Below are positions 6,141-12,344 of a stretch of 12,344 bases of DNA, piece after piece. The stretch spans positions 1-12,344 of the forward strand of contig JAVBQJ010000160.1 in NCBI GenBank assembly GCA_031549115.1. The letters are read 5' to 3'. The translations under genes were made by a program, and so were the position numbers. This stretch comes from JAVBQJ01 sp031549115. GTDB taxonomy: Bacteria > Verrucomicrobiota > Lentisphaeria > Victivallales > Victivallaceae. Under the pieces are notes generated by a model. The model was not told the DNA's origin. It saw nothing but the letters and a program-made list of their open reading frames with translations, and did no database searches. How positions within the stretch are numbered: position 1 is the stretch's first letter; each line of letters opens with the position of its first letter.

Positions 6141-9100
6141 AGGTTCCTTTTCCAATGGTAACTGTGGCGGACTTTTCGCCATCTATTTCGATTTCTTCAA
6201 GTTTTGCCCCGCGCGGCGTTCTTACTTCCACCGCGCCGGCGGCGAAGCCCGGCAGGGCAAAGCACAGCTTTTCCGCCTTGTTGATCACGATCAGGCGCAA
6301 GCCGCCCTCCGGCAAAAGCCCGGTCTCAAAGCCAACCTGCGGATGGCGGATCCCCATCTGCAAAGGCATATCGTCGACGCTCAAGATCAGCGCCGGATGC
6401 TCGGCAAAGTACAGCACATTGGTCGCCATTCTTGCCGCGTCGAAGCGCAGGGCCAGCCGGTTGTCTTCATGCGCCGCCGCAAAATCTTTGCGCCGCATCA
6501 CCGGCCTGGTCGCCAACGCCCTGCGCTCCGCCCCGGTCGGCGCCGTCCATTCGGTTTCCGGCGGCGGCGGCAGTTCCATCTCCCAACGGTAAATGCGCGA
6601 ATATTCGGTCTGTTCGTACCCCAGGGCGGCCAAATCGATCTCCAGATTCACCGTCTTCTCCGGTGCATGATTGAGCACCGAAACCCACCGCGCGTCGTCC
6701 GTACGGAAGGTCGCGGCCTCGACTTCGCCTCCCTCTTCCGTCCAATCGGGCGCGACCGCCCCGGGAACCAGCCGGCCGTTGCGCAGCTCCAGGGCCGCCA
6801 GCATCCACGGCGCGCGCACCGTGAAAAACAAATTTCCACACCACCCGTAATAGAGCGTATAGGCACTGATCGCCGGGTCCGCCGCCAGGAAGCCGTAGGT
6901 CGGAACCCGCACATACCCCCGCGGCTCCGCCTGCTTGAAGAGCAGCAATTCCGCCGCCAGCGGCCGCCAATCTTCCCCTGCCAGGTCCCGCCATTGCGCG
7001 TCGCGGTATTCAATGTAGCCGATCTGCGCGAAGGGCATGATTCCGTTGCAGAAGATCACGCAATCCGGATTATCCAGTTTGAGCCGATCGTACATTTCGC
7101 GCATCAGGTCGATCCAGTCGTAGCTTTGCGCCACTTGCATCGTCCGCCAGTCCGGCAGCTCCACCCCGAAGCCGGGGCCGTCGAAGTAAACGAAGTCGAA
7201 GTTCCAGCGCCGGGTCTGCCCCGCCACCATTTGACACCACAGTTCGCGCACCTCCGGCCTCGCCGCCTGAATGAAGTACGAAGCCCCTTTGGTCGCATCC
7301 GAGGTATAGCCGGAGTTGAGCGGCAAGCCTTCGCGGTCGAACAGGGTGATCTGCAGATTTTCACGAAAGAGATCACTGCCCTCGTCGAAGAGGAAATTAT
7401 GGTAACTGTCGATTTTCGTGAAGGGCGTTTCCGTCTTGTAATCCGTGGCGATATTCCACACATCCGGATGCTTGCCGTTCCAGCACGGATCGTGATGCTC
7501 CGCCCCGTAATTGCCCCAGGGAAAGCCCAGAAACCAAATGCAGCTGGTCGAAGTGTAAGGCGCTATCGCGTTGCCGATATCCTTCACCCGCTCCTGCGTG
7601 TACATGGCATCGCAGGCCAGCATCCGCACCCAGGCGGGCGCATTCAGTTCAAAGATTTCGCGATACTCCGGCGTATCCCACAACGCCGCCAGGAAATTCC
7701 CGGCATTGCCCTTTCGGCGGCGAAAGCGGATTTCACACGAAACGGTTTTTTCGCCTCCGAGATAGTCACAGACCCCGTTGACCATCCAACTGTCGGCCGC
7801 GGGAAAGCGGCTCGGGGAGAGCAGAACAAAACGCCCGTTGACCTTCGAACGATATACCCCCAGCGTTTCATCGGTTGCGGGACGGTAAACCATCGCCGGC
7901 ATATCGCGCCCGGATTGTTCGGCGGGCGCGGCATCGGCTTCATCGAGAACCTGACCCTGCGCCACGCGTTTGGCAGGGGCGAAACCACTTCCGCGGCGCA
8001 TTTCTCCGGCGCTCAGGGTAATCCCTCCCGCGCTCTTCCAAGTGAAAAAACCGCCCTCCACCTCGGGGTTTGTCATTGTGACGGCCAGGCTTTTATTCCA
8101 GCCGTTATCGGCGGTCAAGGCGTAGGTTTTCTCCAGTCGAATATCCGGCAAGGCCAAATTGGAGCAAGTCAGGCGCACGCCGTTTTTGAACAACTCAATG
8201 GCTTCAACCCGGTCAAGCAATTCGTCGGCGTTGGCAATACTGTAGCGCTGTTCGAATTGATAAAGGTCCACACTCTCCTTGAGCCACTGTTTTTCACTTC
8301 CGCTCTCCCACATCGCGCACAACGCGCCGTTCTTACGCGAGATAGCCAGGGTGTGGGAGGCGTCTTTCAGGAGTACAAAATGCTCGGGCATATTTTCCGC
8401 TTCGGCAATTCCGGCGATGGCCGGATTCACCGGCGGCGCGTCCGGTATTTCAAGCGTACAGGTCAATTTTGTCTCCGCGCCGATATTCTGTACACCCGCG
8501 CCGAAGAAAAACCGCCCGTCCCATTCCGCCGGCGCATATTGCAGTAAATCGATAGTCTGCCGGCCGCTCCCCAGCAACACCACCGTTTCGGTGTAGTTCA
8601 TCCGCTGGATCAGTGAAAATGCGGCATTGTCCAAATTCCAGTCCGCGCATCTGCGGTCATTGCGCGGCCGGACGAACTCTTCGGCAGCGGCGAACCACAC
8701 CCGCCTGGCATAACCCATCGGCGTGTGAAAGTCCACCACCGCCCCGGCAAAGGCATTCGGCAGGGACTCGAGATTCTTTTGCCCCCCGCCAACGTGCAAA
8801 TTCAACGGCAACCGCAGAACACCGACACCTTCGAATCCGGCAAAAGCCCAACCGGTTTTCGTCCCCGCCTCTACTGCGATATTGCGGCCGCCGGCGCCGA
8901 TCTGCGCCTGCCACCCAGGTTGGTAAGCATACGTGTCGCGTACGAGACCGAAGATATTCAAGCCGGATTCTTCGAGCGCTTGGCTCTCCACAGGAGAGAG
9001 CGGAGCACTCTTCGCGGAAGGAGCGGGTTCGGGTATGGGCACTTCAACCACCCATTCGGCGAAAACCGGCGCGACATTTTTGCCGGTGTAGGGAAACTCC

Positions 9101-9813
9101 GCGGCCACACCGAGCAATTCATGGAAAGGCTTTTCGCCCTCGTAAACGGCCCGGAAGCGCTCGATCCACTCGGGCTGCGCCATGTGCCCGCCGCCGAAGC
9201 CGTTGCCCATGTCGAAGCCGATGTAGACGCCCGGCTGGGTCTTGCCGGTCACCGAGATGTAGTTTTCGCCGCCGAAAACCATCCCGTGATGCAGCTCCGA
9301 GCACATCGCGGGCGTAGCCAGTCCGACCTCCTCGTAACCGAAAAACTTTCCGGTATCGGTGAAGTCCAGGACTTCATCCGGCGCCAGGAGCTGCCCCATA
9401 CGCGCCGGTTTGCGTAAAGCCAGACGATCATGGACCTTGAATTGCGCCTCTTGGTCCAAACTGCCGGTTACGATCCGCGGATCGCCCCAGTAGGGGTAAT
9501 CCTGACAAATACGGTTTTCGATGTGTTCGGAAATCAGCCGTACATGAATGGTTTTACCGGCAAACTCCCTGAGATTCACGGCCATCGGATACCATTGATT
9601 GACCCGGTCATAAACCATGCTCCACAAAGGCTGAAAGCTCGTACCGTCCTCGGAGACCTCGACCCGAAAATTCGCGCCATTGACATTCGTATATCCGGTG
9701 CCCATGCCCCAGCCCATCGAAACGTCAAAGCGCAAGTATACCTCTTCGGCCATACTTCCAAACCACAGCCCCAAGGCCGCCAGACACAGCAAATTCCTGA
9801 AAAAACACATCAT
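6121..9813 (-). CDS. Very large secreted multidomain glycosidase-like protein
   Basis: A 1230-aa protein. Residues 1-22 are a signal peptide (MMCFFRN, then LLCLAALGLWFG, cleavage near MA/EE) with no lipobox. About 24-118 looks like a carbohydrate-binding jelly roll (FRVEVSEDGTSFQPLW, then WYPMAVNLREFAGKTIHVRL), reminiscent of F5/8-type modules. About 140-460 is a second beta-rich region with a Pro/Ala-rich linker at 258-275. About 475-705 is a beta-sandwich before the barrel. About 725-1025 is the barrel-like catalytic candidate with CIWFLGFPWGNY (758-769), FVYFDGPGFG (874-883, D878), LPDWR and IEYRDAQW (934-941, E935, D938). About 1030-1230 holds C-terminal beta domains split by a PPPP linker near 1082. 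The region from 720 on is homologous to the next gene. The family is unassigned and it probably acts on a complex polysaccharide. ATGATG lies 12 bases after the upstream stop; the first ATG is used because GGGTGA is seven bases away. Confidence 0.8.
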   Translation of the reverse strand: MMCFFRNLLCLAALGLWFGSMAEEVYLRFDVSMGWGMGTGYTNVNGANFRVEVSEDGTSFQPLWSMVYDRVNQWYPMAVNLREFAGKTIHVRLISEHIENRICQDYPYWGDPRIVTGSLDQEAQFKVHDRLALRKPARMGQLLAPDEVLDFTDTGKFFGYEEVGLATPAMCSELHHGMVFGGENYISVTGKTQPGVYIGFDMGNGFGGGHMAQPEWIERFRAVYEGEKPFHELLGVAAEFPYTGKNVAPVFAEWVVEVPIPEPAPSAKSAPLSPVESQALEESGLNIFGLVRDTYAYQPGWQAQIGAGGRNIAVEAGTKTGWAFAGFEGVGVLRLPLNLHVGGGQKNLESLPNAFAGAVVDFHTPMGYARRVWFAAAEEFVRPRNDRRCADWNLDNAAFSLIQRMNYTETVVLLGSGRQTIDLLQYAPAEWDGRFFFGAGVQNIGAETKLTCTLEIPDAPPVNPAIAGIAEAENMPEHFVLLKDASHTLAISRKNGALCAMWESGSEKQWLKESVDLYQFEQRYSIANADELLDRVEAIELFKNGVRLTCSNLALPDIRLEKTYALTADNGWNKSLAVTMTNPEVEGGFFTWKSAGGITLSAGEMRRGSGFAPAKRVAQGQVLDEADAAPAEQSGRDMPAMVYRPATDETLGVYRSKVNGRFVLLSPSRFPAADSWMVNGVCDYLGGEKTVSCEIRFRRRKGNAGNFLAALWDTPEYREIFELNAPAWVRMLACDAMYTQERVKDIGNAIAPYTSTSCIWFLGFPWGNYGAEHHDPCWNGKHPDVWNIATDYKTETPFTKIDSYHNFLFDEGSDLFRENLQITLFDREGLPLNSGYTSDATKGASYFIQAARPEVRELWCQMVAGQTRRWNFDFVYFDGPGFGVELPDWRTMQVAQSYDWIDLMREMYDRLKLDNPDCVIFCNGIMPFAQIGYIEYRDAQWRDLAGEDWRPLAAELLLFKQAEPRGYVRVPTYGFLAADPAISAYTLYYGWCGNLFFTVRAPWMLAALELRNGRLVPGAVAPDWTEEGGEVEAATFRTDDARWVSVLNHAPEKTVNLEIDLAALGYEQTEYSRIYRWEMELPPPPETEWTAPTGAERRALATRPVMRRKDFAAAHEDNRLALRFDAARMATNVLYFAEHPALILSVDDMPLQMGIRHPQVGFETGLLPEGGLRLIVINKAEKLCFALPGFAAGAVEVRTPRGAKLEEIEIDGEKSATVTIGKGTYVFGIR

Positions 9814-9825
9814 TATGATTTCACC

Positions 9826-10515
9826 CTAGCGAATCCAATACTTGTCGGTATCGTCGGAAAGGGTCACGTCAATCTGGTTGGGATGAAGACTTTCAACATG
9901 ACCGTCGAGGAAAGAGGCATTGGTTTTCTTCGAATGCCACGCCGAAACTTTTCCCGCGCTGCTGCTGCCGCCATCCGTGTCGATGACCTGACGGCCCAGA
10001 TCGCTCGAATAGACCGCTCCCGCCCACCAGTTGCTGCTCTGTTCCGGGTTCTCTATCAACTGCGAAGGATTCGGAATCTGGCTCGCCTTCATGAAAAGCG
10101 CCCCGGCGCTGTTGGTCCATACCGACATGTTCTGCCCGTAGCTCAACCCGGCAAAATTGCGGGATGGACAGGTCAGCAATGGGAAGGCTGCCTCGACATC
10201 CGGATCCCACTGGTTGAAATTCGTTCCATTGTTGCCATAGGGCAGATATCCTCCCTCCGCCAGCCAGATATGCATCGGAAACACATGCTGATACCGCTCC
10301 GGAGCATAATAAGTCGGCGCATGGGGGTAGGTTACGTCGTTATTGTCGCTGCGGTACATCGCATTCAACAACGCCAATTGCTTGAGGTTATTGGTGCATT
10401 TAATCGCCTGCGCCGCCGCGCGCGCCTTGGACAAGGCCGGCAGCAGCATACTCGCGAGGATGGCTATGATCGCGATCACGATCAACAATTCTATCAAAGT
10501 GAAATTTCTCTTCAT
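9826..10515 (-). CDS. Pseudopilin-like protein with class III signal and H-X9-DG motif (copy 1)
   Basis: A 229-aa protein of the prepilin-type N-terminal cleavage/methylation family. MKRNFTLIELL begins the class III signal: a short basic leader, Phe at +1 and Glu at +5, then the hydrophobic helix (IVIAIIAILASMLLPAL) that spans the inner membrane and packs in pilus-like fibres. The residue before the expected cut is Asn instead of Gly. The body has the family-typical CP at 116-117. H194 and D204-G205 with nine residues between them (AWHSKKTNASFLDGHVE) form the H-X9-DG processing-associated motif. Prepilin peptidase and the export machinery are not in this window. ATG at 10515 is chosen because the signal begins there; the open frame to 10587 adds only non-signal-like sequence. 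The RBS is weak, GGAG being 11 bases away. It lies 41 bases after copy 2 and 12 before the large glycosidase-like gene. It is probably a minor pseudopilin or secreted surface protein tied to the adjacent enzymes rather than a motility pilin. Confidence 0.92.
   Translation of the reverse strand: MKRNFTLIELLIVIAIIAILASMLLPALSKARAAAQAIKCTNNLKQLALLNAMYRSDNNDVTYPHAPTYYAPERYQHVFPMHIWLAEGGYLPYGNNGTNFNQWDPDVEAAFPLLTCPSRNFAGLSYGQNMSVWTNSAGALFMKASQIPNPSQLIENPEQSSNWWAGAVYSSDLGRQVIDTDGGSSSAGKVSAWHSKKTNASFLDGHVESLHPNQIDVTLSDDTDKYWIR
10403..10434. repeat. 32-bp segment identical to 11131-11162 (copy A)
   Basis: This run starts ATCGCCTGCGCCGCCGCGCG on the plus strand and is identical to the matching place in the second pseudopilin gene. 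It encodes the end of the N-terminal helix (SKARAAAQAI). The surrounding codons differ at many third positions, so the perfect match stands out. Confidence 0.85.
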
Positions 10516-10556
10516 TTTCTCAAATTCTCCGATGGCTTCCATTGCAGATTTCGGGC

Positions 10557-11246
10557 CTAAATTTCCCAATTTCTGCGTCCATACCATGACTTCAAATCAT
10601 TTCCGCTCATGGCATCGAGCTCTTTTTTGGTTTTCACCTCGACGTGACCGTCCAAGCACGCCTGGTTATAGCGGTCTCCGCCATGACGCCAGTTCAAGTT
10701 GGTGGTGTCAGGATTGTCCAGGGTCGTATCCATGAAGATCATCGTAGTCACATTGGTCGTGATCTTCCCGCCGTCGGCAACCATTGCCGTGGCGGCAGGA
10801 CTTTTGTTTGAAGAAATCATGTGCCCCGGATCACCATAGGTTACTTCGCCGCCGGCCATCGCATTGTAAACATAATTGGAAATCTTCACCCCGTCCAGTT
10901 GATACATGTCGCCCGAACCGGTCGGACACTCAAAAAGCTTGGAAATCGAGCTCTTGTTGTTCGCCAGATCCGAGGTGCCTCCGACATACCCGTGAAGCAA
11001 TGGAATCCAGCTTTCGTCCCACATCATATCCGCCTGCCAATTGCGCTGCGTCAAAGGGACATAATCATTGTAATCCGGTGCGTACATGGTAATCCCGAGC
11101 ATGATCTGCTTGAGATTGCCGGTGCATTTGATCGCCTGCGCCGCCGCGCGCGCCTTGGACAAAGCGGGGAGCAACATGCTGGCCAGAATCGCAATAATAG
11201 CGATCACGACCAACAGCTCTATCAATGTAAACGCATTTCTCTTCAT
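10557..11246 (-). CDS. Pseudopilin-like protein with class III signal and H-X10-DG motif (copy 2)
   Basis: A 229-aa paralogue of the next gene and of exactly the same length. MKRNAFTLIELL is the class III signal, with Ala at -1 and Glu at +5, followed by the hydrophobic helix VVIAIIAILASMLLPAL. The N-terminal 45 residues are almost the same as in copy 1, while the bodies diverge strongly. LFECPTGS (104-111) carries the typical CP. The C-terminal motif reads WRHGGDRYNQACLDGHVE: H188 and D199-G200 are ten residues apart, one more than the usual H-X9-DG. The protein should sit in the inner membrane or in a periplasmic pseudopilus. ATG at 11246 is supported by AAAGGA six bases upstream; the frame upstream to 11333 belongs to the regulator's tail. 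It follows the regulator by 22 bases, with no room for a promoter or terminator, so the two are co-transcribed. A role as dedicated pseudopilin for the operon's secreted enzymes is inference. Confidence 0.93.
   Translation of the reverse strand: MKRNAFTLIELLVVIAIIAILASMLLPALSKARAAAQAIKCTGNLKQIMLGITMYAPDYNDYVPLTQRNWQADMMWDESWIPLLHGYVGGTSDLANNKSSISKLFECPTGSGDMYQLDGVKISNYVYNAMAGGEVTYGDPGHMISSNKSPAATAMVADGGKITTNVTTMIFMDTTLDNPDTTNLNWRHGGDRYNQACLDGHVEVKTKKELDAMSGNDLKSWYGRRNWEI
11131..11162. repeat. 32-bp segment identical to 10403-10434 (copy B)
   Basis: Second copy of the identical run, in the same codon phase and at the same place in the pseudopilin N-terminal region, 728 bases from the first. 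It is direct with respect to the first copy, so recombination between the two would delete one pseudopilin unit. Confidence 0.85.
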
Positions 11247-11268
11247 TATCCGTCCTTTCGTTTTGGGA

Positions 11269-12344
11269 TCATGTAAGCTTGTTATCTGCCGCCGGAATCC
11301 ATTCCGGTTTGCACAAAATCGGATCGAAATCAAAATTATTTTCGTTTTTATTCATCGTCATTTCATTTAACTTGACAATCGCACAGTGGGCGAGTTTCCG
11401 CAAATCCAGTTCCCAGTGGCCGACTGAAGTTTCGGGAGCGGAGATCATAATCTGGCGGCTGTGCAACGACAGCACTTCGGGCTGCCAGTCGGTCAATTTG
11501 AGCAAATTCAGATAAACGCGGTTGGCTATGATATCATCGGGAATCATCAAAGCATCGGGCCGCTTGCAAGCCGGAAGCCGGTACAATTGCGCAATGGTTT
11601 CGTCGATCCAATCGAAGCTCATCGTCTCCTGCGCCTTGTGTCCGTAAGAGAATTCGACCGGCATGAAAAAGGTTCCCGTCATCTCGCTGGAATATCCGAA
11701 GCAGTGCGCCATCGCCGCCTCGAAAACCTCATACAAGTGATCGATATAATCTTTGCCGAAGATCATCGAAGGGCGGGTAAATCCCAACAAAACCGGCCTT
11801 TGAAACCCGCGTTGCGCCAGCACTCTTACCGATTCGGAAATCATGAAATCGTAATCGATGGATATACTGTTTTTCGGCAGCTGAAAGGGCCCCACATAAC
11901 ACAGCGGTATGCCGAATTCTCTGGCGGTATCCCAAACCTCCTGCGCCATGGTGTTGAAGAGCACCATTCCATCCAGCCGCTGTTGAAGCATGTTGCGCTT
12001 CAAGCCGGCATATTCTTCGAAACTGTCATTGTAACGGATGCCCTCCGCTTTGCGCAAAAAGCGCACCGACTGACAGCCGGAGTCATACAACTCCAAGTCA
12101 ATATACTGTGCCAGCAAAGTCATGGATAAATTCGCAGTAGTCCGAAGCGCGACGACGCCGACATGCCGGCCGATATAACCGGAAACCTCGGGATCGCGGA
12201 CAAAGACACCGGTTTTGCCTTTCACTTCGACGATGCCGTCGATCTGCAAAGTGTGAATCGCCCGGGAAATCGTCACACTGCCGACTCCCAAACGTTCCTG
12301 CAATTCTTTTTGCGTTGGCATTTTATCACCGGGGGCAAGTTTTG
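11269..12344 (-). CDS. GntR-type winged-helix regulator with LacI-type ligand-binding domain, 5' end outside window
   Basis: A transcription factor that binds DNA as a dimer and responds to a small ligand, usually a sugar. Numbered from the methionine at 12321, residues 1-44 are the winged helix: MPTQKELQERLGVGSVTISR is the helix-turn-helix and GKTGVFVRDP the wing. Upstream of that methionine the frame stays open to the edge and reads KLAPGDK, the usual GntR lead-in, so 12321 is an internal ATG and the true start is beyond the window. Residues 50 to about 315 are a periplasmic-binding-like sensor (VGVVALRTTANLSM; LDGMVLFNT; FGIPLCYVG; RPDALMIPDD). This GntR-plus-LacI architecture is that of AraR of Bacillus subtilis. 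About 315-350 is a polar tail of unclear role. It lies first in the visible operon, which suggests autoregulation and control of the hydrolases by a sugar signal. It is AT-richer than the enzymes (24/60 G+C at 11821-11880 by hand count). Confidence 0.92.
   Translation of the reverse strand, partial: KLAPGDKMPTQKELQERLGVGSVTISRAIHTLQIDGIVEVKGKTGVFVRDPEVSGYIGRHVGVVALRTTANLSMTLLAQYIDLELYDSGCQSVRFLRKAEGIRYNDSFEEYAGLKRNMLQQRLDGMVLFNTMAQEVWDTAREFGIPLCYVGPFQLPKNSISIDYDFMISESVRVLAQRGFQRPVLLGFTRPSMIFGKDYIDHLYEVFEAAMAHCFGYSSEMTGTFFMPVEFSYGHKAQETMSFDWIDETIAQLYRLPACKRPDALMIPDDIIANRVYLNLLKLTDWQPEVLSLHSRQIMISAPETSVGHWELDLRKLAHCAIVKLNEMTMNKNENNFDFDPILCKPEWIPAADNKLT

Larger units (their letters stand above)
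1022..12344 (-). other. Probable seven-gene transcription unit: regulator, two pseudopilins, three glycosidase-like proteins, esterase
   Basis: All seven genes share one strand. Successive junctions are 22 bp, 41 bp, 12 bp, a 20-bp overlap, a 21-bp gap and a 1-bp overlap (TAATG). No hairpin with a T run was seen inside, and a strong intrinsic terminator follows the last stop codon. The promoter and any operator for the regulator lie beyond the right edge. Internal promoters cannot be excluded by eye. Confidence 0.78.

Noticed and set aside
4752..6161. Plus-strand open frame of 469 codons
   Set aside because: Antisense to the 651-aa secreted protein, Arg/Gln-rich composition and no recognisable motif.
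6343..8547. Plus-strand open frame of 734 codons opposite the 1230-aa gene
   Set aside because: Antisense shadow in GC-rich DNA: rich in Arg, His and Pro, no domain-like pattern. The minus-strand frame has a signal peptide and a paralogue.
12319..12321. ATG at 12321 as the start of the regulator
   Set aside because: The frame continues upstream to the edge with KLAPGDK, the normal GntR lead-in, so the methionine is internal.
1..12344. CRISPR array, tRNA, rRNA or insertion sequence
   Set aside because: No regularly spaced repeats, cloverleaf-like segment or transposase was recognised. Apart from the recombinase, the only repeats found are the paired pseudopilin segment and the 9-bp duplication.

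Overview
The window looks like a piece of a Lentisphaerota-type genome (Victivallis or relatives). That placement is inferred from gene style, not from a marker gene: short pseudopilin-like proteins with an FTLIEL class III signal and a C-terminal H-Xn-DG motif sit beside a GntR/LacI hybrid regulator and very large, poorly classified secreted carbohydrate-active proteins. Every gene I can support lies on the minus strand. The long plus-strand open frames are antisense shadows.

Layout in transcription order, from the right edge leftwards. (1) 12344-11269: GntR-type winged helix plus LacI-type sensor, 5' end outside the window. (2) 11246-10557 and (3) 10515-9826: two tandem pseudopilin-like proteins of identical length (229 aa). 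(4) 9813-6121: 1230-aa secreted multidomain glycosidase-like protein. (5) 6140-4185: 651-aa secreted paralogue of the C-terminal half of (4). (6) 4163-1752: 803-aa glycosidase-like protein with no signal peptide. (7) 1752-1081: 223-aa SGNH/GDSL hydrolase. A strong rho-independent terminator at 1064-1022 closes the unit. Gaps are 41 bp or less and two junctions overlap, so these seven genes read as one operon whose promoter lies beyond the right edge.

Beyond the terminator, a separate minus-strand gene (965 to the left edge, 3' end missing) encodes a tyrosine recombinase with a GTG start and a strong ribosome-binding site. It may mark the edge of a mobile element, but no attachment site was recognised.

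Working model (inference): the regulator senses a sugar or glycan fragment and controls the unit. The two secreted TIM-barrel-like proteins act on a polysaccharide outside the cytoplasm. The signal-less 803-aa protein and the SGNH esterase finish the job inside the cell by deglycosylation and deacylation. The pseudopilins may belong to a type II secretion-like or surface-display apparatus dedicated to this substrate. The unit is thus a candidate counterpart of a polysaccharide-utilisation locus, with pseudopilins in the place where Bacteroidota carry SusC/SusD.
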